Positions 25,433-33,240 of a stretch of DNA of 45,502 bases are shown piece after piece. Position numbers and translations under genes: made by a program. Where the stretch lies: NCBI RefSeq assembly GCF_026013475.1, contig NZ_JAPDPH010000033.1, positions 1 to 45,502 on the forward strand, in the 5' to 3' direction. This DNA comes from Micromonospora yasonensis. GTDB taxonomy: Bacteria > Actinomycetota > Actinomycetes > Mycobacteriales > Micromonosporaceae. Within the stretch, counting starts at the first letter, position 1. Every line of letters begins with the position of its first letter. The notes beneath the pieces are model-generated. The model was not told the DNA's origin. It saw nothing but the letters and a program-made list of their open reading frames with translations, and made no database searches.

Positions 25433-26449
25433 TCAGGCGCCCGCCGTACGTCCGACCGCGTGCAGGTGGCGCAGTGCCTGGGCGTACGACTCGAACAGGC
25501 CCGTCTGACAGTACGTGAGGCCGTGGCAGCGGCAGAACGACTCGACGATCGTCTGCGCGCGCCGCAGGTTCGACCGGGGCATGCTGGGGAACAGGTGGTG
25601 CTCGATCTGGTAGTTCAGGCCGCCGAGCATGAAGTCGGTCAGCCAGTGACCGCGCACGTTCCGCGAAGTGAGCACCTGGCGGCGCAGGAAGTCGGTGCGG
25701 TCACCGGCGGCGAGGATCGCCATACCTTTGTGGTTCGGTGCGAAGCTGCACCCGAGGTAGAGCCCGAACAGGCCCTGCTGGACGAGGATGAACACGACCC
25801 CGCGGACCGGCGAAAGTATCAGGAAGACCGCGCCGAGGTAACCGATGACGTGGCTGGCGAGCAGCACCGACTCCCACGCGCGGGGGCGTCCGCCGTGGCG
25901 CAGCAGGGCGCGCACGCTGTTCACGTGCAGGCTGAGGCCCTCCAGCAGAAGCAGCGGGAAGAAGAAGAATGCCTGGTAGCGGTACGCGAACGCGGCAACG
26001 CGCCCGCGGTCTCCGGCCTGGCGGGAGGTGAACGCGAGCGCCCTGATCTCAAGGTCCGGGTCGGCACCGTCTGTATTCGGGTGGGCGTGGTGCCGGTTGT
26101 GCTTGTCCACCCACCAGCCGTAGCTCAGCCCGATGGCCAGATTGCCGTGCAGCAGCCCGAGCACGTAGTTCGCCCGCCGGGACGCGAAGATCTGCCGGTG
26201 CCCGGCGTCGTGGCCGAGGAACCCGAGTTGGGTGAAGACGAACGCGAGGAAACCGGCGACGATCAGCACCCACCACGAGTCCCCGATGAGCGCGACGGCC
26301 GTCCAGCCGGCCGCGAACAGCAGACCGGTGATGGCGATCTTCCAGACGTAGTACCCGGTGCGGCGCTCCAGCAGTCCAGCGCCACGGATCTGGTGCAGGA
26401 GATGGGCGTACGGGCTTCCGCTGCCGGTTTGCGGCGGCGCTATGAACAT
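25433..26449 (-). CDS. Membrane fatty-acid desaturase
   Basis: This 338-residue integral membrane enzyme introduces a double bond into acyl chains. The three histidine boxes that bind the di-iron centre are HDAGHRQ, HNRHHAHPN and QIEHHLFPSMPR. Hydrophobic pairs lie before the first box and between the second and third. The pattern is that of front-end or DesA3-like acyl-lipid/acyl-CoA desaturases of actinobacteria. There is no cytochrome b5 domain. ATG 26449 has GGGAGG five bases upstream; the longer frame runs antisense through the cold-shock gene and is rejected. It follows the cold-shock gene by 79 bases on the same strand, suggesting joint low-temperature expression. Confidence 0.93.
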   Translation of the reverse strand: MFIAPPQTGSGSPYAHLLHQIRGAGLLERRTGYYVWKIAITGLLFAAGWTAVALIGDSWWVLIVAGFLAFVFTQLGFLGHDAGHRQIFASRRANYVLGLLHGNLAIGLSYGWWVDKHNRHHAHPNTDGADPDLEIRALAFTSRQAGDRGRVAAFAYRYQAFFFFPLLLLEGLSLHVNSVRALLRHGGRPRAWESVLLASHVIGYLGAVFLILSPVRGVVFILVQQGLFGLYLGCSFAPNHKGMAILAAGDRTDFLRRQVLTSRNVRGHWLTDFMLGGLNYQIEHHLFPSMPRSNLRRAQTIVESFCRCHGLTYCQTGLFESYAQALRHLHAVGRTAGA

Positions 26450-26528
26450 GGGCGCCTCCCGGCGGGTACTGCGCCGACGCCGGCGCGTGCCGACCATCGA
26501 GGGGCGGTAGGCACGCGCCGGCGGTGGT

Positions 26529-26732
26529 TCAGATGGCGCGGATGTTCGCGGCCTGCGGGCCCTTGGCTCCCTGCGTGATGTCGAACTCGACCCGCTGGTT
26601 CTCATCGAGGCTGCGGAAGCCGTTCGAGGAGATCGCCGAGAAATGGGCGAACAGGTCCGCGCCACCGCCGTCGGGGGTGATGAACCCGAAGCCCTTGTCC
26701 GCGTTGAACCACTTCACAGTGCCGACAGCCAT
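26529..26732 (-). CDS. Cold-shock protein (CspA family)
   Basis: The 67-residue single OB-fold protein binds single-stranded RNA or DNA and melts structure in messages at low temperature. It has [15 protein letters not shown] (RNP-1) and DLFAHFSAI (RNP-2 region; most relatives have VFVH). The ending [16 protein letters not shown] is typical. GGAG precedes the ATG at 26732. The upstream stretch on this strand (26733-26930) is long enough for the structured leader seen in cold-shock genes, though no known element is recognised. Next on the strand are the desaturase and a methyltransferase. Confidence 0.97.
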   Translation of the reverse strand: MAVGTVKWFNADKGFGFITPDGGGADLFAHFSAISSNGFRSLDENQRVEFDITQGAKGPQAANIRAI

Positions 26733-27132
26733 GTCTTCTCCTTGGAAGGCTGGATTCGGGACCCACACCGTGCGGGCCCCGACGTCGCGGTGTTGGTCGC
26801 CCACATCCGGAGATGACCGGAAATACCAAGCGCCGAGGATCGGATATCCGCCACGCGCTGGCGAAATTCGGAAAACAACTGCAACGGGACTCACCGTAGC
26901 ACGCTCGGATAGGGCACAAACCGGACCACATGAGGTATTTCCCCTTCCCCGAAGCCCACGCCCTGGTCGCCCGGCAGGGCGCAACGTGGTGTGCACCAAC
27001 GTGGCCAACTGCCACGACGCGTCCTGCCGCTGATCCTGGCCGTCGTCTTCCTGGCGCCTACCCCGCTGCCGCGGGCCCTGATCGCCACCGCTGCTCGCGT
27101 CGCCAGGGCAGTGCTCCCTTCGGCGCGGCCGC
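26733..27132. other. Intergenic region upstream of the cold-shock gene
   Basis: No protein is recognised. On the minus strand TTTGTG and TACGGT near 26920-26895 could form a weak promoter for the cold-shock gene, leaving a leader of about 160 bases. Confidence 0.35.
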
Positions 27133-27220
27133 ACTGGGCCGTTTCACCCTGAGCAGCGGTTGGTCTCGACGCCGTGCAGGACGAGGACGGCCTGCACGAC
27201 CGCTTCGCCCGGAGGCGGCA
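27133..27220 (-). pseudogene. 3' end fragment of an IS5-family transposase
   Basis: The minus strand encodes VVQAVLVLHGVETNRCSG and a stop at 27144-27146, corresponding to IVRAILVLHHVEANRYAG at the end of the transposase in the element at 20444. The flanking bases TGGGCCGTTTCACCCTG also resemble that element's left end. Everything else of this second element is gone. Confidence 0.7.
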
Positions 27221-27384
27221 ATGCGCTGTCGTTCCTGGGTACTCGGCGGTTCAGTCCCGTATACGATTGGCCCGAAGGGGGCGGCTTGTCAGATTATGAT
27301 CGTGTCTAGGGGCAGCCGGGCGGCCGAGTATCGAGGCGAGCCGCCGATTGCCGTTGGCCGACCGTTCGCCAGATCGGGCGGCCT
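27221..27384. other. Leader region of the LtrA gene
   Basis: No gene is seen. It should contain the promoter for the LtrA-type gene, but no convincing boxes stand out. Confidence 0.3.
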
Positions 27385-28566
27385 GTGACGAACGACCGGG
27401 CGGTGGGGCTGACCCGCCAGGCCGAGGGACCGCAACGAGCGACCCTGTTGGAGCTGTTCCTCGATCTGGTCTTCGTTGCCGCGCTCGCCCTGACCTCGCA
27501 GAAGCTGGCCGCTGATCTGACCTGGCCCGGCGCTTTTCAAACCCTGGTCCTGCTGATGGCACTCTGGTGGGTCTGGTCGGTCACCGCGCTCACGACCGAC
27601 CTCTACCTACCGCATCGGCCACCGATCTACCTCATGACCATCTCGGTCATGTTCGGCACCTTACTGATGGCAGCCGCGCTGCCTGCGGCCTTCACCCGCG
27701 ACGCCGTGGTCTTCGCGGGCGCCTACGTGGCGATCCACCTTGGCCGCAATCTCTTCCTGGCGCCCGCCTTACGGGGGCGCCAGGCACGTCGACACGCCGC
27801 GCGATTCCTCTTCTGGTTCTCCGTCTCGGCCGTGCCATGGCTCGCCGGAGCCACCGTGGCAGGCACCGCGCGTGGCGCGCTGTGGACGGCGGCCCTCGCC
27901 CTGGATTACGGGGCGGCCTGGCTCCGCTACCCCACACCCCGGCTCGGTCGGATACCCGGCTCGCAGTACGGGCTAGCGGCCGAACACCTGGCCGAACGCT
28001 ACCAACAGTTCTTCACTCTCGCCCTCGGCGACCTCATCCTGCTCCCGACCCTGATATACGCCGGCGGCGGATTCGCGCTCGACCGGACCGTCGCGTTCGT
28101 GCTCACGTTCATCACCACCGTGCTGCTGTGGCAGATCTACCGCCAACGCGCCGGGGCCCTGCTCCAAGCCGCCATCGAGTCCTCCCGTGCCCCGGGCCGG
28201 CTCGTGCGGTCAGCGCCCTACACCCACCTGATCATGGTGGCCGGCATCGTCGTCGCCGCAGCCGGAGCCGAATCCGTCATCCGCCAGCCCAGCGGCGACA
28301 CCACCCTCGGGCTCATCGCCGTCATTCTCGGCGGACCCGCGTTGTTCCTGGCCGGCCGAGCCCGATTCGAGTACGAGGTATTCAGCCGGGTCTCCCCATC
28401 CCGGCTGGTCGCACTGCTCGTGCTGGCCGTCGCCGCGCCGGTGATGCTGTACGTCCCGCCGCTGGGAGTCGCCATCCTCGCAAACCTCGTCCTAGCCGGC
28501 GTAGCCACCGCGGACATCATTCGCGCCCACGGGCGCCCGCCCGAGGCAGCATCCCCCGCCTTCTAG
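27385..28566 (+). CDS. ltrA: Low-temperature-requirement A (LtrA) family membrane protein
   Basis: The 393-residue protein has about ten to twelve hydrophobic segments. It carries LtrA family landmarks: TLLELFLDLVFVAALALTSQ near the N-terminus, LWWVWSVTALTTDLY, AEHLAERYQQFFTLALGD (with the conserved Glu/His-rich loop) and a C-terminal hydrophobic block. The name comes from a Listeria gene needed for growth in the cold; the biochemical role of the family is not settled. The GTG at 27385 opens the frame without a strong ribosome site. It stands alone on the plus strand, divergent from the cold-shock and desaturase genes. Confidence 0.9.
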   Translation: MTNDRAVGLTRQAEGPQRATLLELFLDLVFVAALALTSQKLAADLTWPGAFQTLVLLMALWWVWSVTALTTDLYLPHRPPIYLMTISVMFGTLLMAAALPAAFTRDAVVFAGAYVAIHLGRNLFLAPALRGRQARRHAARFLFWFSVSAVPWLAGATVAGTARGALWTAALALDYGAAWLRYPTPRLGRIPGSQYGLAAEHLAERYQQFFTLALGDLILLPTLIYAGGGFALDRTVAFVLTFITTVLLWQIYRQRAGALLQAAIESSRAPGRLVRSAPYTHLIMVAGIVVAAAGAESVIRQPSGDTTLGLIAVILGGPALFLAGRARFEYEVFSRVSPSRLVALLVLAVAAPVMLYVPPLGVAILANLVLAGVATADIIRAHGRPPEAASPAF

Positions 28567-29210
28567 TACCGGGCCACCGCTGGCTCCACGCAGCCTTCGC
28601 CCAGCCCGCCGCAGGCCATGCCCTCCAGGCACGGGCGGTTGGAGGGCGAGCGGGACGCAACCGCCAAGGAGGACGCCGCTTTCCTCAGCCTTGGAGGAAC
28701 CCGGCCACCTCGCGCGGCTGCGCGTCGTCGGGCGGGCGCCGACCACGGACCGTTCGGGATGAGCTTCGGCCCCTATTGCGGCGTCACCGATCTGACCGGC
28801 CCGGACAGGCGTAGGCTGGGGCTATCCCGGAATCGACGACATCCCACTCCTGAGGTGCCCGCCACGCCGGCTCCCCCCGAGGGGATGCCATGTTCGTACC
28901 CGAAGCACCCGACCCGCAGCGGCCCGACCGGCCACCCTCCCGCCGTCGGAGTGTGGGAAACACTCTCCCCTCCCACCGGGCCGGGTGCCGTTGACCCGCG
29001 CCGGCGCGACCCGGATCGGCGTCCGCGCCACGGCGCGCCGCCCGCGATCGTCGCCATGGTGATCCGCACCGCCCGCATCACCCAGCTGCAGCCCCGCCAC
29101 TGGCGAGGACCCGGCCGTACGGGTCGGCGAACCGGCACCCGCCCGGCGGATGGCGCCACTTTCGTGCAAGACCCCCCGCCACGCCGCGGTCACGGCGATA
29201 AGGATCCAAC
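28567..29210. other. Intergenic region, no clear gene
   Basis: About 640 bases. A 34-codon frame at 28890-28994 has a purine-rich site (GAGGGG) but no recognisable product. Longer frames here are compositional. The right end holds the ribosome site AAGGA of the DUF5994 gene. Confidence 0.35.
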
Positions 29211-30047
29211 ATGACGCCATCGACCAACGCCCTCGCTCCCCCATCGCCGCCGTCGACGCCGCGCCTGCGGCTCGAACCGACCCGGTCCGCGCGCACGCTG
29301 CTCGACGGCGGCTGGTGGCCCCGCTCGACAGATCCGCTCGCGGAGCTGCCCGGCCTCGTCCTCGCCATCGACCTGCTGCACGGGCCGATCGTCCGGCTGC
29401 TTCTCAACACCGAGACCTGGGACGGCAACCCACGCCGCCTGACCATCGGCGGCAGGGTGCTGCGGTTGGGCTACTTCACCAGTCAGCCCGCCAGCCTGCT
29501 GACCGCCATCTGCCTCAACGAGGATCGAGTCGACCTGCTGGTCGTCCCGCCGGACACCCCGGCCCACCTGGCCGAGGCCGCGATGGCGCGCGCCGCCACC
29601 GCCGGCAACATGGTCCATACTCCGCAGCTGCTCACCGTCGCCGCGCACGATGTCGGAGGCGACGGCCGACAGCTCGGGCCGGCGCACTTGGGAGGGAGTG
29701 GCGGCCGTCTCCGCACCGCCCCCGGCAACCTTGCCGCGGTCGCTTCCCGCATAGCCGACGCTGGACCCGCCAGACAGTCTGTGCCAACGGAACCGGCGCC
29801 CGCGCCGACAGCACCTCCGCCGAGGCAGCGAAGGACCGGCAATCTTCCCACCATCGCCACCGAGGAGCAGATCATGACAATCGCCCGGCACACGATCGTC
29901 TCCGCGCTGCGTCGGCGCGGCCAGCACACCAGGGCCGACTGGGTCGAGCGGGAACTGCCGGAGCAGGTCGACACCACCCGGCACGCCGGGCTGCTCGCGA
30001 CCCTGCGTCTCGACCCCGCCGAACTCCGCGAGTCGACAGCTCGGTGA
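29211..30047 (+). CDS. DUF5994 family protein
   Basis: The 278-residue protein carries the actinobacterial DUF5994 domain in residues 18-150: RLRLEPTRSARTLLDGGWWP, LVLAIDLLHGPIVRLLLNT, RVLRLGYFTSQP and VDLLVVPPDTPA. The function of the family is unknown. A Pro/Ala-rich linker follows (about 175-220) and then a helical tail (TIARHTIVSALRRRGQHTRA), which is longer than the usual protein and may be an added segment. ATG 29211 has AAGGA six bases upstream. There are no membrane segments. Its stop overlaps the GTG of a glycosyltransferase fragment. Confidence 0.8.
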   Translation: MTPSTNALAPPSPPSTPRLRLEPTRSARTLLDGGWWPRSTDPLAELPGLVLAIDLLHGPIVRLLLNTETWDGNPRRLTIGGRVLRLGYFTSQPASLLTAICLNEDRVDLLVVPPDTPAHLAEAAMARAATAGNMVHTPQLLTVAAHDVGGDGRQLGPAHLGGSGGRLRTAPGNLAAVASRIADAGPARQSVPTEPAPAPTAPPPRQRRTGNLPTIATEEQIMTIARHTIVSALRRRGQHTRADWVERELPEQVDTTRHAGLLATLRLDPAELRESTAR

Positions 30048-30165
30048 GAGTGGCCCTGCTGGGACCGGTGGCCTGGCGGACGCCGCCGCGCCACTACGGC
30101 CCCCGGGAACAGGTGACCAGCCTCCGGGCCGAGGGGCTCGCCGCGCGGGGCGCGCGTCGCCCAGC
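30044..30165 (+). pseudogene. N-terminal fragment of a GT4-type glycosyltransferase
   Basis: From the GTG at 30044 (overlapping the DUF5994 stop) the frame reads MRVALLGPVAWRTPPRHYGP, then EQVTSLRAEGLAARG. This is the start of a well-known actinobacterial GT4 glycosyltransferase family, where GPVAWRTPPRHYGPWE is nearly invariant. After about 40 residues the similarity ends. The usual length is about 350 residues or more. Only the first tenth survives. Confidence 0.65.
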
Positions 30166-30445
30166 CGGACCGGCTCCCACCGCACGATCCGCCCTGTCAC
30201 GACCTCAGGCACGCGGGAAGGAGCACACGGATTCCTTGTTCGCCGCAGCGTTGACCTGGGTCCAGGCGTGGCCCACCAACCCGCACCGTTCGTCGATATC
30301 GCTGCCCTCGTTGGCGAGATCCAACGCACGCCTGGAGCAACGGCCGCCGCGCCGACCGGTGCCTGACGAGCGACGTCATCCCCATCGCCGGGACTGAACT
30401 GCCCTCATGTCAAACCGAGCAGCAGGACTTACGGAGACAACCCCC
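30166..30445. other. Intergenic remnant region
   Basis: No product recognised. The frame of the GT4 fragment stays open to about 30397 but without family resemblance. Confidence 0.3.
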
Positions 30446-30634
30446 ATGCGCTACCTCAGCGACGTCAACCTGCGCGCCGTACTCAACGTCCTCATCGGCA
30501 GGGCCGGTGGCACTGTGGAGATCAGCAACGAAGAACTGTACGACGCGATGCTGCCAGACCACAGCCACGGCGAACGCGTGCTCATCGAGGAAACAGAGAA
30601 GGGGGTCCGGCTGTCCATCGTTGCTCGCCCGTAA
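30446..30634 (+). CDS. Small conserved-looking protein of unknown function
   Basis: The 62-residue product begins MRYLSDVNLRAVLNVLIGRA and ends GVRLSIVARP. It is acidic, with a predicted helix followed by strands, and has no signal or membrane segment. GGAG lies nine bases before the ATG at 30446. It is supported as a real gene because a second, 5'-truncated copy at 21860-21992 preserves the frame and stop position. The size and helix-strand layout would suit an antitoxin or small regulator, but no family is recognised and no toxin partner is visible. Confidence 0.55.
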   Translation: MRYLSDVNLRAVLNVLIGRAGGTVEISNEELYDAMLPDHSHGERVLIEETEKGVRLSIVARP

Positions 30635-30659
30635 GTCGGTCCGCGAACCGTCAAAGCCG
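30499..30659. repeat. 161-bp dispersed repeat, copy 2
   Basis: Direct, ungapped match to 21857-22017. It covers the last 136 bases of the small gene at 30446 plus 25 bases beyond its stop. This is the copy in its native setting, since the complete gene is here. Confidence 0.85.
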
Positions 30660-30865
30660 GTCTTCTCGGCTGCCTGGGCCAGGTTGTACAGCGCCGCCGC
30701 CATCCAGTCGCGATTGCCCGTGGCCTCGGCGGCCGCCCGCACCCGCAGGTATACCGCTTCTAGTCCGGCCCAGCAGCTACGCAAGTGCAGAAACTCGGTC
30801 AACGCTGCGGCCATGGCGACGACCTGCTCCCACAGCCCGGCATCGGCAGCCATGAGCGTCGTCTC
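30657..30865 (-). pseudogene. TPR segment of an AfsR/SARP-like regulator, remnant
   Basis: The minus frame contains DAGLWEQVVAMAAALTEFLH, then WAGLEAVYLRVRAAAEATGN and AALYNLAQAAEKTG. These are tetratricopeptide-like helices as found in the C-terminal part of NB-ARC/TPR regulators of the AfsR type in actinomycetes. Neither the DNA-binding nor the ATPase part is present, and it breaks off at the 161-bp repeat. Confidence 0.5.
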
Positions 30866-31195
30866 GACTGCGGCCGGTCCGCGTCCAGCCGGGTGATTGC
30901 CGTGGCGCTCGTCGGTGCCACGACCTGCCGAGCTCCGTCTGTGAAGCCGACAAGGCTCCCACGCCTGCTGGGTCAACACCACGTGCATGCCGCACACCGC
31001 TGCCATCGCTGCGGTACGCCAGTAGGTCCGGAGCGGCCGGCGCGCGGCCGGCCGCGCCTCCGCGTGATGCGGGTCCTCGACCGGACCGTCAAGTAGCGGA
31101 AGCGGTCACTCCCCCCACCGCCCGGTCAATCCAGGCCGCCGAAAGACTCCAGCAACCCCATTCAGTGATGACCATCGCTGGCCGGGACTGCCAGA
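30866..31195. other. Intergenic region before the two-component system
   Basis: About 330 bases with no recognisable gene; it should include the promoter of the kinase-regulator pair. Confidence 0.35.
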
Positions 31196-32380
31196 ATGAT
31201 CGACGTGTCATTGCGCGGTCACTCTGCGGCCATAGTCGATGCCACGGGAGAGGACCGGGCGAACCGCTTCATGATGGTCCTGTTGGCACTGCACCGGGCC
31301 ACCTGCCTGACGCCGGCCCTCGTCACCTGCGCCTATGGCGCGTACCGGAGCACGTGGGCCAACCTCGGGCTGCTCGTGGCGGTAGTGGCCTGGAACCTCG
31401 CGCTGTTCCAGGTCGCCCGGCAGCGCGGCTGGTTCCCCGCGGCGCTGGTCCACCTCGACGTCCTGCTCTCCGGGCTGGTGCTGATGGTGGTCACCGCGAA
31501 CCTGACGACCGACGTCACCGTACCGAACTGGGGCAACCTGATGGTGCAGGCGAGCGGGTCGCTGGTCGGGGCGGCGCTGACCCGGCCGTGGTCGGTGGCG
31601 GCCGGCGTGTTCGCACTGGTCCTCGCCCAGTCGGCTGTGATCATCGGGTACAGCCCGGGAACGGGCATTCCCGCACCGGCGCTCGTCCACGCGATCAACG
31701 GCCTGGTCTGCTTCGCCCTGGTCGCCGGCTTCGCCGTGCGCTATCTGCGCCGGATCGGGCGCAACCTCGACCGCGTCAACGCCCATCGGCTGGCCGCCGA
31801 GACCGACGCCGCCGCCGACCACGCCCGCTACGTCACCCGGCTCGCCCACCACCGGGCGCTGCACGACACGGTCCTCACCACCTTGACGTTGATCGCCCGC
31901 GGGGTGGTGGATCCGGGGCGGCCGGAGGTACGCCGGCGCTGCGCCCGCGACGCCGAGGTGATCCGCGGGTTGCTCGCCGACGGGTGCGACCCCGCGTTCG
32001 GCACGGTCGGCGAGGCGCTGCGGGAGGTGGTCGGCGAGGTGTCCCTGCTGGGACTGCGGGTCCGATATCAGGGAACGACGGTCCCGCCGGACGTACCGCC
32101 GCAGGTGGTGGAGGCGCTCCGCGCTGCGGCACGGGAGGCGCTGAACAACGTCGTGAAGCACGCCGGGGTTGATCAGGCCTGGCTCACCGTGACCGGGGAC
32201 GGCCGGGTGCTACGCGTGATGATCGTCGATCGTGGACGCGGCTTCGACCCGGTGGCGGTACCGTCCGGCTTCGGTTTCCGGCACTCCATCGTCGACCGCG
32301 TGACCGAGGTGGGGGGCCGGGCCCGCGTCTCGAGCGAGCCGGGCGCCGGGACCTGCGTGGAGCTGACGTGGACCAGGTAA
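31196..32380 (+). CDS. Sensor histidine kinase, NarL/DesK-type
   Basis: The 394-residue membrane kinase has about six hydrophobic segments (residues 25-185) followed by a dimerisation helix with HHRALHDTVLTTL (H223 as phospho-acceptor) and a HATPase domain (REALNNVVKHA N-box, VDRGRGFD G1 box, GFGFRHSI G2 box). This is the layout of DesK/NarX-like kinases that pair with LuxR-type regulators. It has no large extracellular domain, so the signal is probably sensed within the membrane. The ATG at 31196 has only a weak ribosome site. The regulator gene overlaps its end by 13 bases. The pair stands directly upstream of, and in the same direction as, the glycan cluster. Confidence 0.9.
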   Translation: MIDVSLRGHSAAIVDATGEDRANRFMMVLLALHRATCLTPALVTCAYGAYRSTWANLGLLVAVVAWNLALFQVARQRGWFPAALVHLDVLLSGLVLMVVTANLTTDVTVPNWGNLMVQASGSLVGAALTRPWSVAAGVFALVLAQSAVIIGYSPGTGIPAPALVHAINGLVCFALVAGFAVRYLRRIGRNLDRVNAHRLAAETDAAADHARYVTRLAHHRALHDTVLTTLTLIARGVVDPGRPEVRRRCARDAEVIRGLLADGCDPAFGTVGEALREVVGEVSLLGLRVRYQGTTVPPDVPPQVVEALRAAAREALNNVVKHAGVDQAWLTVTGDGRVLRVMIVDRGRGFDPVAVPSGFGFRHSIVDRVTEVGGRARVSSEPGAGTCVELTWTR

Positions 32381-33006
32381 TCCGGGTGGCGGCGGTCGAC
32401 GACGACCGGATGCTCCTGGAGGGCCTGGGCGCCTGGCTGTCGGGCGTGGCCGACCTGCGGCTGGTGCGGGCGGCGGCCACCGTAGAGCGGCTGCTGCGCG
32501 AGCTGACGGAGCCGGTCGACGTGGTGCTGCTGGACCTGGTGCTGCGCGACGGCAGCGACGCGGCCGACAACGTCCGGCGGCTGGCGTCACCGGGGCGCCG
32601 GGTGCTGGTGCTCAGCGTCTGGGCGCACCCCGACCAGGTAGTGGCAACCTTCGCCGCCGGCTGCAGCGGCTACATGACCAAGGACCACGACCTGCCGGCG
32701 CTGGCCGCCGCGATCCGTGAGGTGGCCGCCGGCCGACCCGTCTTCTCCTCCGAACTGGCGTTCGCCTGCCTGGGTGACACCCGTCCGGCGCGACCCCGGC
32801 TGTCCCCCCGAGAGCGCGGCGTGTTGCTCGCGTACGCCTCAGGGATGACCCTCACCGCCACGGCGCGGCACCTGGGCATCAAGCCGGAGACGGCCCGCAC
32901 CTACCTGGACCGGGTCAAGGCCAAGTACCACGACCTCGGCCGGCCCAGTCGGACCAAGCTCGACCTCGCCGAGCGGGTCCGCGAGGACCGGCTGCAGGCC
33001 GGCTGA
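32368..33006 (+). CDS. NarL/LuxR-family response regulator
   Basis: The 212-residue regulator has a receiver domain with acidic pair D11-D12, phospho-site D56 (VVLLDLVLRDG) and K105 (MTKD), then a C-terminal helix-turn-helix (RLSPRERGVLLAYASGMTLT, TARHLGIKPETARTYLDRVK) of the LuxR class. The GTG start at 32368 lies inside the kinase gene. It is phosphorylated by the adjacent kinase and probably controls the promoter region at 33007-33240 before the aminotransferase gene, since no other target is closer. The final stretch DLAERVREDRL is typical of this subgroup. Confidence 0.93.
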   Translation: MDQVIRVAAVDDDRMLLEGLGAWLSGVADLRLVRAAATVERLLRELTEPVDVVLLDLVLRDGSDAADNVRRLASPGRRVLVLSVWAHPDQVVATFAAGCSGYMTKDHDLPALAAAIREVAAGRPVFSSELAFACLGDTRPARPRLSPRERGVLLAYASGMTLTATARHLGIKPETARTYLDRVKAKYHDLGRPSRTKLDLAERVREDRLQAG

Positions 33007-33240
33007 CCCGTCACCGCACTATCCGTATGGGAGCCGAGGCGCTCCCCCTGGTCGCCGTCGTCCCCCACCCGGGGGACAACACGCCAGCCTGGTGTCCTCC
33101 AAACATCCGGCATGACGATATCGATACATCTCGTTAGCTTGAGATCGCGCGGCGTCGCTGTCGCGGCACCCGTGCGACGGGCGGCCGGTCTCGACCAGCG
33201 CTGCCACTCCCCCACCGGTCGTTCGAGGAAAGGCCACGGC
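33007..33240 (+). promoter_or_regulatory. Control region of the glycan cluster
   Basis: The 234 bases between the response regulator and the aminotransferase contain the short dyad GGACA...TGTCC (about 33074-33097) and an AT-richer stretch (33116-33140) with TAGCTT as a possible -10 box. This is the likely promoter and binding area for the adjacent regulator. AGGAAAGG precedes the ATG at 33241. Confidence 0.4.
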
